From positions 4,402,001 to 4,466,000 of the forward strand of contig JAETXT010000006.1 in NCBI GenBank assembly GCA_019188255.1: 64,000 nucleotides of DNA, written 5' to 3'. The notes below the pieces were generated by a model that worked only from the letters and a program-made list of their open reading frames with translations, ran no database searches and was not told the origin of the DNA. The position numbers and the translations under genes are program-made. Each line of letters begins with the position of its first letter. Within the stretch, counting starts at the first letter, position 1. Shown here in pieces: positions 11,650-24,000 of this stretch. The stretch comes from Verticillium longisporum. Its lineage: Eukaryota > Ascomycota > Sordariomycetes > Glomerellales > Plectosphaerellaceae.

Positions 11650-11892
11650 AGCTGCCGCGGTGTGACTACGGTTTTGCGTGTCTGGGTGGGCTGGGTGTAC
11701 CATTATTACTATTCAAGCGCGGCGCTTGGGTCTCATTGGAATTGATTGGGCTGGGTGGGCTATCTACCACGGCTACGGCCTGGGGGGAACAAGGAAAGGG
11801 TGGACATTTGTCGAACATAAAGATCGAACCCGGGATCATTTGGCGTTTTATCTGGCGTTGGGTTGATAGGGAGAAGTTTATAGTCGTGTAGC

Positions 11893-11930
11893 GTGCAGCA
11901 AGCAGCAAGCAGCAAACAGCAAGCAAGCAT
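11893..11930. repeat. AGCA/AGCAAGC simple repeat
   Basis: Several consecutive units of GCAAGCA type are interspersed with CAGCAAAC variants. It lies in non-coding DNA downstream of palH. Confidence 0.6.
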
Positions 11931-12100
11931 CCAGCATTGCGGATGACCCGGGCAGCCATGTCGCATGGCAGGCCCCCGGCGGCCGAATACCATATACATG
12001 TCACGTCAATCTTGTCAGAGGCTTTTTGGAATCTAGGTCTACCACACTGCAGCGAGCGAGCGAGTGACATGTGCATGCTGGCCGCTGGATAGCGAGCCGG

Positions 12101-12117
12101 GCATGCATGCATGCATG
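12101..12117. repeat. (GCAT)n tetranucleotide repeat
   Basis: Four consecutive GCAT units form a self-complementary tract. Related GCATGC words lie nearby at 12070 and 12120. Confidence 0.7.
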
Positions 12118-12998
12118 ACATGCGAATGCACGAGAAGTCAGCGGGCCAGCGAACGGCGCTTGGCGCGGTCGGCGATGCGGTGGATGATTGGGGACAATCT
12201 TGGCAGAGGTGTCCGTCCTCCCTCAGTGGCTTACGTGAGGCGATCAGTCGTGTGTGCTTGCATGTGTGTGTCCGCCCCCTCGGCGAGCGCACGCCAGAAG
12301 CAAGAGAGGGTTTCTGCAAGTCCAGCCGACGATGCCGGTGATAAGGGGAGAGGCGTTGACCCGGCTGTCCTCCCGCGCGGCGGCCTGGGCACGGGGTCGT
12401 CTGTCCAAACCATGTTCAGTGACGTGGTGATCTGGCGTTTCTGGTTTGGCATCCTTCCATCCATCGGTTCCGCGGGCGTCCGGGCACCGGGGACTTTGTG
12501 ATCCCGCGGACGCCCGGCCGGCGATGGACAAGGCAACAGGGTAAAAAAAAAAAATGACTTGGGTATGAGACATTGGCGGGGGCCGGGGGGGACTTTGGCT
12601 GGTGCTACTATGGGGGAACTTGGGTTTTTGTGTCCTCCGGAGCAATGGGGGTGCCCTCTGGATCTAGGCGATGGAGCTGTGAGATTCGTTTTTCGGGATC
12701 GACTACAGGGCTTTCAGGGGATCTGGGGGGCCAGTAGTGAACCTTCAGTAGGGGACCTAAGGTAGGTAGGGGCACTAAAGGGGGACCCGCTACAGAGGAG
12801 CCCCCCCTCATCTTTCAGTCTTTTCCGTCGTCTCAGGAGGTCAGAAGGAGAAAAGGAGGGTTTACGACGCCAAGGATTTCCATGTGGGGTCTAGAGTACA
12901 AGGACGAAATTGCGACTGAGCGTTGATGCCAATGAGGGGGCAAGTGCGCCATGGGTTTGGGCTCGTGACACCCGCCTAGGAGAGAAGAGTGGTAGTCA

Positions 12999-13060
12999 CC
13001 TCAGGTAGGTACCTACCTAGGTAGGTAAGGAACCTCTAGGTACCTACCTAGGTAGCTAGA
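12999..13060. repeat. dense TACCTAGGTA palindromic cluster
   Basis: About 60 bases consist almost wholly of alternating GGTA/TACC words with CCTAGG centres, including two copies of GGTACCTACCTAGGTA. The cluster lies about 600 bases upstream of the ceramide synthase start and can fold back on itself. Confidence 0.8.
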
Positions 13061-13639
13061 GAAAGCCTCCTGCTTTTTCATGCTCCCCCCCTTCGTCTCT
13101 TTTTGATTAAAGACCATCATCTACTACAACCAGCGCCGTTCCTTTCGCTCTGTCCTTGCTGCGTCCTACCTCTCCAGCCCGACAAGAGGAAATCCTCAAT
13201 CGACCAGTCCACAGTCCATCGATAAAGACAGCCACGACTGGCATCACTCGTCTCGACGACGCCATTGACCACACCTACCAATCTACCAAACCATCTACAA
13301 GCACACGACCACGGAGCCCAAGCTCACGCGAGACGAGACGCAAAACGAGACACACACGGCATTGCGCATGCACCAACGCCGGCACGCCTGACTCGACGCC
13401 TTCCAATTTCCTCGCGACCGCCGCATACAGAGCCAGCCAGCCACCCAGCCGTTTGCTCTGCTGCTCTTTCTGCCCCCCTAAATCTCTTCTCCGACATTCT
13501 GTGGAAACACTGCCAAACCGCTCCGTCCCCCAAACATTGGCTGTTGCTGGTCTCACTGCGACGTCCTCTCCAACCCCGTCACAACCTCGAAGACCCTACT
13601 GCTCCGACCCTGTGAGCTGCTCTGCTCCTCGACATCACC

Positions 13640-15073
13640 ATGGAGGGCTCCGTCGAACCGTTTCCCCTCCTCACCACCTCGGCCGACCCCGTTGTCGACA
13701 CGACCGCCGCTCGCCGCCGCCGCAAGTCCAGCGCTCTCGGTCAAGACATTCGCGCCGGTGACACGGGCGCCCCTGCCCTCGCCTCGTCCCGCCAGAGCCT
13801 CTCTGCTGTCGACCGCCCCAGTCCCACCCCCAGCATCAGCTCTGCTTCGTCCTCCAACAACACCGCCATGACCTCCTCCTCGCCTGCCGAGCCCTCGGCC
13901 CAGACGGCCGCCCGCCGCATCTCCAAGCGCCGCCGCGCCCGGGGCCTCCTGGCCCGCGCCCGCCAGGCCATGATCAAGCGCACCTACCTGCTGCCCGCCG
14001 TCATCCTGACCGTCTTTGGCTTCCTCTACGCCCTCAACCCCACAGAGTCCAACCCCGTCCACCGCTTCATCTTCCTCTCCTACCGCCTCGACCACGCCTC
14101 CGACCACCCGCTGGCCCCGACCGACCCCGACACCCCCGTCCAGTACGGCAAGGGCCCCCGCGACATTGCCTTTGTCGCCTTTTACACCGTCGTCCTGTCC
14201 TTCACTCGCGAATACATCATGCAGGAGCTCATCCGACCCCTCGCTCGTCGCGCCGGCCTCCGCTCCCGCGCCAAGCAGGCCCGCTTCATGGAGCAGATGT
14301 ACACGGCCGTCTACTTCTTTTCCTCGGGCCCGCCGGCATGTACGTCATGCGCAGCACCCCGTCTGGTACTACAACACGGCCGGCATGTACGAAAACTTCC
14401 CACACCGCACCCACGCCGCCGGCTTCAAGTTCTACTACCTCTTCCAGGCTGCCTACTGGGCTCAGCAGGCCATTGTCCTACTGCTCGGCATGGAGAAGCC
14501 CCGCAAGGACTTCAAGGAGCTCGTCGGCCACCACATTGTGTCCCTCGCCCTCATTGCCCTCAGCTACCGTTTCCACTTCACCTACATTGGTCTCGCCGTC
14601 TACATCACCCACGACATCAGCGATCTCTTCCTCGCCACCTCCAAGCTCCTCAACTACATCGACCACCCCTGACCGGCCCGTACTTTGCCGTCTTCATGTT
14701 CGTCTGGATCTACCTGCGCCACTACATCAACCTGCGCATCATCTGGTCTCTCCTCACCGAGTTCCAGACCATCGGTCCCTTTGAGCTCAACTGGGCGACC
14801 GAGCAGTACAAGTGCCGCATCTCCCAGGTCATCACCCTCGGCCTGCTTTCCTTCCTCCAGGCCCTCAATCTCTTCTGGCTCTTCTTCATCATTCGCATTG
14901 CCTACCGCTTCCTGCGCGACAGCAAGGCCACCGATGACCGCAGCGAGGACGAGGACGATGAGCTTGAGGAGCTCGACGAGGATGAGAAGAAGAAGCTCAT
15001 CGAAGATGACAAGAAGGCCAGGGCCGAGAACAAGGTCAACGAGAAGACCGCCGCCAACGGCGCTTCGAGGTAG
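13640..15073 (+). CDS. LAG1: ceramide synthase (LAG1/LAC1 family), three one-base losses
   Basis: The product should be the ER acyl-CoA-dependent ceramide synthase (TLC domain). The start at 13640 has context ATCACCATGG. A Ser/Thr/Arg-rich cytosolic N-terminus of about 115 residues precedes the first membrane span. The Lag1 motif is present, with the HH pair in VGHHIVSLALIALSY and the HD pair in VYITHDISDLFLATSKLLNY, and the acidic Lys-rich C-terminal tail is typical. The reading frame breaks three times: at 14326-14333, at 14349-14362 and at 14664-14670. Each break is cured by one extra base in a GC-rich stretch or short run. Together they return to the starting frame, so the flanking protein matches the family throughout and would total about 478 residues. 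No intron fits these sites. I read them as sequencing errors, not as a pseudogene. Confidence 0.9.
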   Translation: MEGSVEPFPLLTTSADPVVDTTAARRRRKSSALGQDIRAGDTGAPALASSRQSLSAVDRPSPTPSISSASSSNNTAMTSSSPAEPSAQTAARRISKRRRARGLLARARQAMIKRTYLLPAVILTVFGFLYALNPTESNPVHRFIFLSYRLDHASDHPLAPTDPDTPVQYGKGPRDIAFVAFYTVVLSFTREYIMQELIRPLARRAGLRSRAKQARFMEQMYTAVYFFSSGPPACTSCAAPRLVLQHGRHVRKLPTPHPRRRLQVLLPLPGCLLGSAGHCPTARHGEAPQGLQGARRPPHCVPRPHCPQLPFPLHLHWSRRLHHPRHQRSLPRHLQAPQLHRPPLTGPYFAVFMFVWIYLRHYINLRIIWSLLTEFQTIGPFELNWATEQYKCRISQVITLGLLSFLQALNLFWLFFIIRIAYRFLRDSKATDDRSEDEDDELEELDEDEKKKLIEDDKKARAENKVNEKTAANGASR

Positions 15074-15777
15074 ATTTTGCCTCCCATCGCGAACCGACCG
15101 ACTCGTGCGACTTGCTGTCTGCCGGCGCACGACATGTGAGAAGGGTGGGTGAATGAAGCGCCAGTGGAGGATATGGGGACCCTCCTCATACTTCTCCGCT
15201 TGCTTTGCATACAACAGGAGTCGGAGCATCAACCAACCGGTACGGGATTTGCAGGAGATGAACCCGTCGGATTATTTTATCGACTCTTTTTTTTCTCGAC
15301 GGGTTTCCACCCTTCCTCGACGAGAGGCGCACTGCTGTAACCTTCCGAGAGGGGTTCGAAGAAGGTGAGCTACAGCCATAATGAGGCGTTCGGTTCGGGT
15401 TTGAAGGGAGGGGAGAGAGACGAAAAAAGAGGTGGGGGGGAAGCAATCGCATCACACTCGCTTTGAAAAGGAGGTCAAGGCTGGAAAGAGGAAAGATCCA
15501 GCCAGGTAGGGCCCCAGGGTCTCGGTACATACGATGCAGGTACCGTTTACGACGTCATTCGCTACGAAAAGGAACTCGACGACCACTTGCCCAGCAGCCA
15601 AGCGGGCTAGTAGGTTATTCTTCGCTTCTCAAACCAGGTCATCTCTTGGCTGGCCCCTTCCACGGGCACGCTCACCGTCGCGGAACACCATCACGAAGCC
15701 CACATTGGCAATTTCGCCTGCGCCTGTGCCCGCGCCTACCATCGGCTGGCTCGTTCCCATGCACGCACGCGACCACA

Positions 15778-15796
15778 AACACACACACACACACAC
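15778..15796. repeat. (CA)n microsatellite
   Basis: An uninterrupted CA run of about nine units in non-coding DNA. Confidence 0.85.
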
Positions 15797-16259
15797 GCCA
15801 CCCAGCCTCGACTCATCTCATCCGATCTCACAAACACTGAGACAGGGACGAAAATAGAGGCCGTCATCGCCCATCCAAACCAGAAAGACAAGAAACACAG
15901 CAAGCAACACGTCAGATCGGCCGCGCCACCGCACAACCCGCCTTACCCCGAATATGTGGAGCCCCCCCTCGGCCATGGTCACACGGCCGTCTGCAATGGC
16001 GGGGGGCGGGGGGGAGGAATGTGAGACTGCCCTAATCAACGACGAGTTGGCGACCGCGTGCACCACCATTACCATCCCAGCAACACACATCCCATGACGC
16101 GCATGAACGCATCCACTCTGCTGCAAGGCGTGTCTCGAGTCAGCTTTGGTCAATCGGCGCCCTCGTTCGGACGCCTGGGGGTCCAGCACGGCACAAGTCT
16201 GCATGACGAGACGGAGCCAGATATGGTACGCGATCGGTTCTTGATGGAGTTGCTGGGGA

Positions 16260-16285
16260 TGTGTGTGTGTGTGTGTGTGTGTGTG
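16260..16285. repeat. (TG)n microsatellite
   Basis: About thirteen uninterrupted GT units. A matching CA run lies 470 bases to the left, so the two could pair in single-stranded form. Confidence 0.85.
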
Positions 16286-16370
16286 CATGTTTGCTAGCGT
16301 TGGATCAGCGCGCTGCGATCGGAGGATCAGCTGGAGGGAGGGGTGATGGGATCTCTGCCGCGTGCGCCGT

Positions 16371-16386
16371 GACGACGACGACGACA
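16371..16386. repeat. (GAC)n trinucleotide run
   Basis: Five consecutive GAC units in a non-coding spacer. Confidence 0.7.
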
Positions 16387-17561
16387 GCAACATCCGGCTA
16401 TGTCCTGGACCGTCGCTGAGCCGAGCTGCTCGATGGGGACGGGAAAAAGATGATGGCCCTTGTACACCATGTTTTGATTACCAAGTACATTTCACTATAC
16501 CTTGTAATAATGAGCCACCACTATCAATCAAGTCCTGCAATGTGGACTGGTCTCGCGTGAGATTCCTACACTGCAAATCTCACCCATCGTCACACGTAGC
16601 AGCAGCATGAATCTGGACCACTTATTTTGGAATAAACGGAGGACACAGCAACATGGCGGGGAAAAGACAGCCATCTCATCTTTTTGTTTGCAACGCTCGC
16701 ATTGGCCCGGCACTCTCTGCCGAAGCACCCTCTATGAGCAAATATAAAAAATAGAAAGTGCGAGAACCAATGTGTACGTACGTAGTAGCCGTGAAGCCAG
16801 CTTATTTGTGTAGCCTTTTTCCCGCCTCCTCCTTCCCTCCCCCCCACCGCCTGCCTTCCCCAGACCGTCCACCGAGGCCAAACAAAGAGACAAGAACAGA
16901 CAGAAAACAGACAGGCAGACAAGCAGAAAGGCAGGCGTGGCCAGCCCACCTAACAGCCCGGGGGCTCTCCCGATAGAGAGCTCTCATACCTTCGCCTTGT
17001 GTTGCGAGAAAACGCTCTTCCTCTCGGAGATTAAACAAGATTGGGACTAAGCAAAGTAGCAGACAAGACCGGGTAACGTCGTGATCCTGAAGAGCGACAA
17101 GAGTCAACACCACGCAAACCTATAAATCCGATGCTAGGTCCAAGGGGGGACCTCCCGCCCATGGTAGCGGTCGGCATACATGCCTCCCCCCCTTGAACGT
17201 CATGACGCCACATGATTAGACGAGACATGAAGTGAAGACCTTTCGAGAAAAACAAAGAAAAGACTAACAGAGCCACCACCTGTCGTAAAAGCTTGCGGTT
17301 AAATAGCAGCGTTGCTGATGGAACTCCAAACGCCAAGTTGCCGATAATAAGGCATGCAGTCTTCCTGATCCGTGAATCCGTAGCAGGTCGTGATTCTTCA
17401 ACATTCGTAACAATAAAGCAAAAAACCGTTGGGATAGCGAGAAAGAAAGAAATGAAGGCTGTCCCTGCAACAAGACGCATGTTGACGGCAACGCAGCAAC
17501 AAGATGTAATCATGCTCGGTGAAAGTCAACAGATGTCTCAGGGACAGCAAGACCGCGTCTA

Positions 17562-20500
17562 CTACCGCTCCGTTTCATCGTGATAGTTATGTGTAGAATC
17601 AGCGTCGGAACTTGTGGATGAGCTCGACGTGTCCCCGCGTGGTGCAGTGGCTTTGGAATTCTGGTCGGTTGCTCCAGGGAGGATTGTTGAAGACGAGAGG
17701 CTGTTGTAGCCGTCCGACGTTCCGTCTGTGCGGCCCTTACTGACAATGTTGGCTTTGCGCATCAGTTTGTGCGCTTTGCGGCTGGCAGCACGCGCCTTCT
17801 CGGCGGCACGCTCGGCCTGTACCTGCTTCTCCCACATGGAGGCATAGCGGCCCTTGGCATTGACAAGCTGCTCATGTGTGCCCTTTTCAACAATCTTTCC
17901 GTTGTTGAGAACAATAATCTGGTCTGCATGAGTGATGGTAGACAGGCGGTGTCTGGATTTTGTTAGCAAGCCGGAACGGTTTCAGAGCACTAAGACAACG
18001 TACGCAATGATGAGAAGAGTGCGGCCGTGGCCGAGATTGCCAAGCTTATCCTGGATTTCTTGCTCTGTGTGGGCATCAAGTGCCGACGTGGCTTCATCCA
18101 GCATGATGATCTTGGGATTCTTCAAGATGGTGCGTGCGATGGCCACACGCTGTCGCTCGCCTCCACTCAATCGCAGTCCTCGGTCGCCAACCTTTGTGTT
18201 GTAGCCGTCAGGGAAAGACTGGATCCGGTCATGAATACTTGCTGCGCGGCAAGCCTCGTACACATCTTCCTCAGTGACGCTCGGGTTGGCATACTTGAGA
18301 TTGTACATCAAACTCTCGTTGAACAGGGTCGTGTCCTGTGGCACCACGCCTATATAGCGCCGCACGGAGTCGATTGTCAAATCTTTCACATCCTGTCCGT
18401 CAATCTCAATGCTACCGCTTGTCGTGTTATAATGGCGGAACATTAACCGAAACACGGTCGACTTGCCCCCTCCGGATTCGCCAACAAACGCAGTCGTCGT
18501 CCCTGGCGTGCACTCAAAATCGAGTTCCTTGAGAGCAGGCTGGCGTGGGTCGTAGGCGAACGCAACATTGTTCCAACGGATGTGCCCTTGACATTCGGTC
18601 AATGGCTTCGCTGTATCGGAGTCCACAACGGTGGGCTCGATCTTGAACAGTTCCAGCAGCCTCTCGCCGGAGATCATTGCCTGTTGAATGGTACGGTAGA
18701 AGCTGCTGAAGAAGTTGAGAGGGCCCTGGAGCTGATTGAGGTAAGTGAGAAGCATGACAAAGTCACCGACAGTTCGGTGTTCGTTTGTGACTTGATAGGA
18801 GCCAAAAAGTAGAACAACAGTCATGCCAGCCATGAAGACGAGCGCCTGGATAACGTTCATCTTGTTCATGCCCCATGTGACCTGCGCCTCAGCCTCCTGG
18901 AAGACCCGAATGGCGTTGCGATATCGCCTGAACTCCCAGTCCTCAGCGTTGAAGTACTTGACCGTCTCGTAGCTTGTGATCGAGTCATTTTTCACGGCCT
19001 CCTCCTCCCGATCGGCGTTGGTCATGGCTCTGCGTTGATCGGCACGGGTTTGCGCCATGCGTATGGTGAGATATAGGTACCAGAAGGAGATGCAGCTGAC
19101 GATGACCGCGTACGTTGCGTCGAATCGGACATAAAAGAAGAAGACGGCCACCCCCAAGTCGATGAGCATGGGCAAAACTTGGAATGTGACTTGCTCGAGG
19201 AATTGGTTGATCGAGGCACCTTTGTTGAGTGCCGACAGCACCTCGCCGGTGCGCTTGCCAAGGTGGAAGTCTAGACTCAGCGAATGAACGTGCTCGAACG
19301 CCGAGGTCGTCAAAGCTCGATACGAGTACTGGGAGATGGGTACCCAGAGTATGGACCGCACAGCGCCCAGGAGCATCGAAGGCCCTTGTAGTAGCTTGTA
19401 AATGATAAACAAGATCAGCGCTTTCCATGGGCCCTCGCCCTTGGAGAGGGCATCGGTGAGATGTCCGATCTGGAGCGGCACCAGGAGGTCCACCCAGCGC
19501 TGCGCGAGCAGCAGAAGAGTGCAAATAGCGAAAATGAGCTGCAGCCGCCACGAGTCTCGTGGCCAGAGGTAAGGGAAGAATACGCCATAGCCCCTTAGAT
19601 ACTCCCACCACGTCTTGTGAGGCATCTTCTCGGGTCGGTAGAACGCGGCCGACTCGTCCTTGACTAGGCTGATCGCCCCGACGGCACCGTTGGTGCTGGC
19701 CGTAGCACTACCGTTCCGGCCACGGATGCTCCGGCCGTTAGCCTCGCGTGCATGAACGTCGCGGCCGTTCTGGGTGCGGTAGGTCGTCCGCGTACCATTA
19801 AGAAGTGGTGTGACTTCTTCCGCACCCAACCGTTCCGCATCCCGATCGTATTTGTCCCTGTTGTTCCAGGCTTTGCGGATCCATAACGCGGTGTAAGTGC
19901 CTACGAGGCAGAAGGCAAGAACGAGTCGCACGATGGCCAGGACGATGTCGATCAGATCCCACTTGTCTGACTTGCTGTCGAAATTGTCGAGAGGTCGTAA
20001 CGCAGCGGTGCCGTGGGTATCGCGGCGCTTTTCGAATATGGCGAGAGCGCAGGTTGTGATGGTCAGCTCGCCGGCAAAGGCAAGCGTCCAGGTAATGAAG
20101 TGTACAAGTGACGGGCTGTGGTGCCATTCGAGGATCGTGACAAAAAGGTATAGATAGAAATTGGTCGCGCCGATCAGGAATACCTATGGATAAGACTTGT
20201 CAACTTGTGCACCAGAGCTGGCGAGGTGAGCCGCGGCAACAGGCAAGAGGAACCTACGCTCATTTCTTCCGTCTCGCGCCAGACAACTTGGCCGTCTCGC
20301 TGTGCCGGCCAGACCTCGACTACGTGGACGAAGTGTGCGATGCCATTGGCGAAAAAGACGAGAAACATGGCCAGAGACAGCCATGCGAACACCTTTTTGA
20401 AGGCGGGAGACGGGTCGGGACCCCAATGGTTGCTGTTGCCATCGCTGTTTCTTTTCCTCTTCTTCGTGGCGGGGAGAGGTTTGCCACCGGGACCCCGAAC

Positions 20501-21096
20501 GCCTGGCTCAACAATTTCGTCCTCTCTTTTAGCAGTTAATATGCTGTAGGCGACGCCGGAGACGAAGAAGGCGATCAAGAGGGTTCCCGGATACCAGATG
20601 AGGGTGTCACGGAGTATAGACGCGGCCGTCGATATGTCGGTTGTTGTCGCGGGGTCCGAAACCGGGTTGACAGATGTGCGGGCCGGCGCTGGGGACGCCT
20701 TGGTGGTCTGGGGGGGGGGGAAGAGTTGAGGTGTCAGAAAAAAAGTATGTACCACAGCGTCGAAACGACTACTCGTTCCATGCAGGAACCAGCAGCGAGT
20801 AGGAGTAAGCGAGCAAAAAGGTACCGGCAGCCAGAACAGGAGCAGACGAGACGGCGAGAGAGCGCCCGTCCTCGTCGCTGCACAAAGCACTTGGCTGCAC
20901 GAAAACGTAGGAGGGCGGGATGGGATGGCGAAGAGGGCCAAGGCAGAGGCAGGAAGCCAAGGCAGAGGCAGGAACAGGATGAAAGGGATGAGGGAAGGCA
21001 CAGATGGTGCGTCAAGACGTATAGGTAAGGTAGGTAGTGATTTTGCAAAGATACTTACAACGAGCGTTGGGCAATTGGAGAGATCGCAATTGCCAT
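17562..21096 (-). CDS. hmt1: HMT1-type vacuolar half ABC transporter (ABCB6/heavy-metal tolerance)
   Basis: A half-size ABCB transporter; S. pombe Hmt1 sits in the vacuole membrane and handles phytochelatin/glutathione-linked metals. Exons on the minus strand: first exon ending at 21059; 20707-20258; 20183-18004; 17952-17562 (introns 20708-21058, 20184-20257 and 17953-18003). The body has an N-terminal extra membrane domain (exon 2 and early exon 3), the ABC membrane domain, Walker [10 protein letters not shown], signature LSGGERQR and Walker [14 protein letters not shown]. The H-loop AHRLSTI is split by the last intron. The C-terminal tail is Ser/Thr-rich. The first exon is uncertain: the frame that joins exon 2 correctly has no ATG. 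The ATG at 21096 would reach that frame if one base were missing near 21070-21085, in line with other one-base losses in this window. The total is about 1020 residues. Confidence 0.88.
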
Positions 21097-24000
21097 GAAA
21101 GAAGCATTGCCCTGGCCCGTCAAGAACCGTCGCGTGACCTGTGACAAGAGCAGAGCAGCCTCGGGCGGAGAGGGGAGGAAGGAGGGAGGGGGAGGGGGGA
21201 GAGGTTCGGTTATGGAGGAGGAAAGACGTTCAAGATGGTTTGGAATCGGTCAGAACGACTCAAGACAAGACACGAGATCTGGAGTCTCGTGTCGTCAGTT
21301 GCAATACCAATACAGATGCACTAGCGCAAGCACGCTGTTCTCTCTCTGGCCAAGTACGGTACCGTGGGCGGCACCGCCTCGAACAAGCGGGCCTGCAGAA
21401 GACCAAACCCCTGCACCTCTCTTTTGGGGGGAGGGGGTAAACTTGGGAGGTTGGTCTAGGCTTTGCTGCGAAGGCCGAGTCCGCGAACAGGGGTCCCCAC
21501 AGAACGACATGGTGGCACGGGGACGGGTGGTACCAGGCGCGAACAGGACGAGGGACGAGGGGACCTGCAAATGCCTGACGAAGTACCTCCCAAGTTGGAC
21601 AGGCCTCTGCTGCCAGCATCCCAGCACGAGGAAAGTGGGCGGGTGGGCGCGGCAGAGGTCGGGTGACTTACTTGGTGGCAACAGACACTTGTCGAGTGAC
21701 TTGGATGATGGACCGACGGACAAGAGCTGGACTGATGAACGCCACTCACGGGAGGCCGCTCGTCTAGGCGGCAGGCGTGCTGTCTGCGATGCGAGCAAAG
21801 CGGGTTCTTTTCCTCGATAGAGAGGGAGGAGGGAGGCGATACGAAGTGTTTCTTGGTTTCTGACCCTTTGGTCCTCGTGATTGCTGACTGGGCGAAGCGT
21901 CGAGCTGGGTCTTTGGTGGATTCGACTGGAGGTAAGGTACCTGACCTAGGTACCTCCTTAGGTAGGTCGGTCCCGCTACCTGACAGTGTGTATCCGGGTG
22001 TGGTGTGTCTTGTTTTGGGGTGTCCCAGCGGTTGGCAGCCACTGCATGCCAGGCCCTGGCCAAACGGAGGCCCGAGGCGAGCTGCACAGCAAGCGTGGAG
22101 CTGGCGTGGATAGATGCCTTGTAGGCAGGTACTTGCGTAGAGAGGAGCCAGGGCAGGTAGGTACCTTTCTGCAAGTACACGAATTCTTGGGCAGGCCCCC
22201 GGAAGGAAACGGAAGTGGGGCGGCGAGATTGCCCAGACACTGATCGATCTGGCCCAAGGTAAGGTGCTCCGTGCCGTGTGCTGTCTGGCGACGTCCGTGT
22301 TTGTTAGGAGAGGCCAAGAATGGTGCTCGGGGCATGTGAGTGGCTTGCTCGGCCTCAACCTCCTGTGTGTGTGTGCGCTTGACCTTAAACTCCCTACTCA
22401 CCTCGACAGCGAAGCTTGTTGTCCGGCTTGCCGAGTTCCCTGAGTTTCGCGCGCGTTGGCGCAATTTGTCGGACCGCGGTGGGCCTGGTGTTTGGGTTCT
22501 ATAGACGTACAATGCAATGTGCTTGGTAACAAATTTAGACCTGGAGGGCATGTGTCAGTGCATCTCAAAGCTGACACCGGGGCGTGGTTTTCCAACAGCC
22601 TGAGAAAACAGGACATGGACGGGCACGGCTGTCCTAGGCATAGACATGGTGCTTTTAGAGGTTCCGCACAATAAAAGGAGAAAACGTGGGGTCCAAGCGA
22701 GTGTCGTAGGACAACAACGCTTTGAAGCAATCCAGTCCATTGCGTCAACAAGCGGCCATGGGAATTGGGGGGAATAAGCATGGAGTCGTGCTGCAGGCCG
22801 GTTTTAGGCTGGTTCAGGTATGCCCCGACCACACTCAGTTCAATCACCGCAGAGGATAAGGCACGAAAGCCGAGCACTGCCAACGTACCTGTAGAGGAGA
22901 GAGTTGAGCGAGCGTGGTCTCGCGGAGCCAAAGAGAATGCTCCGCGGAGAGGGTAGCGACTGAGTAGAAAAAGGCTGCGTGATTTATTTTCAAAATAAAA
23001 GAAAAAATACAACCGCCGTAGATGAAGCAGCTGGATATTTCTACCGAAAGAAGGGAGGAGTTGAGAACCCAACAGAACCGAGGAGCCGAAAGGGAACAGG
23101 TAATGGATAACAACGATCGAGTCGGAGGCTCTGAGCTTATGCCGACAACAGGGACTGGATTTTTTTCTCCTTTCTTTCCCTCCCCTCTCTTCTCACGGCC
23201 TGGATTGAGTAAGACTGCTGACGCTGGATCAAGAAGTCTGCAGGTGCCTGGCCGCACAGGTTTTGGTGAGGAGGGTCAGAATGTTCAGCTGGAACTACGT
23301 GGTGGTGTTGAGTGGTAGCCTGTCATACGGGCGAAGAGGCGATCTGGGATCTCAGCAGTATCCCGGCGATGACATCCCCAGACTGTTGATGGGTGGTCCA
23401 GAACCTCATACCAGAGAAGCTGACAGGGGATGATTTTCAAGATGGTGTGACGCCCTGCGGGTGAAGGCTGCGACAGTCTTGATTAGTGGTGCTGTAGCGC
23501 GGTGATGTTGGTGCGTCGCGATGCAAGTACATAGATAGGTAGGTAGGTTCAGGAAGGCGGGTTCCAAGGGGCGCAGCAAATCTGAGTAAACCATCGAGGT
23601 GAGAAAGTAGGCGGATCGGTATTCAGCGATGATGCACCTCTTCTCAAAGAGGTGTCGATGCTACCTAGGAAGATAAAGCCATCATTCATGTTGCCTGCCT
23701 TTTCGAACTCGCCAGTTTCTCTGTTGAATTCGACTGGGCCGTTGCTACCTAACTACCAGGTGATGCCCTCTCCTGCCTTGCGCAAGGATCTCCAACCTTG
23801 CATGGCTTGCCAGAATGCCCAACTTGACGCAGGTAAGAGTTCTAGTGTCTTTGCGGAGAGAGTTGACCAGAAGTAAAGCTCTTGTGGCTGACCGAACTGC
23901 TTATGCTTTCTTCCAAAGGGTCGTTGCTTCTTTTCCTTCGCCGTTGACCTTGCCTGGTCTTGAAGGTGGTGGTACGAGTTGCTCATCAGACGGTGGACTA

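Larger units (their letters stand above)
11650..13639. other. 2 kb spacer between palH and the ceramide synthase gene
   Basis: No gene is supported. It holds AGC-rich simple repeats (11893-11930), a CATG tandem (12101-12117), a G-rich segment (12570-12800) and a TACCTAGGTA cluster (12999-13060). From about 13080 the DNA turns pyrimidine-rich and probably carries the leader of the next gene. Confidence 0.5.
15074..17561. other. 2.5 kb convergent spacer
   Basis: This lies between the 3' ends of the ceramide synthase and HMT1 genes. No coding frame is supported. It contains CA and TG dinucleotide runs and a GAC run, listed separately. Confidence 0.5.

Noticed and set aside
13640..15073. Ceramide synthase as a pseudogene
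   Set aside because: Only single-base losses in GC-rich stretches or short runs, summing to three, with all catalytic motifs intact and no stop-codon decay otherwise.
21456..22358. 300-codon minus-strand open frame
   Set aside because: Low-complexity Pro/Ser/Arg-rich, overlapped by other long frames on both strands, no motif and no good start context; chance opening in GC-rich DNA is likelier.
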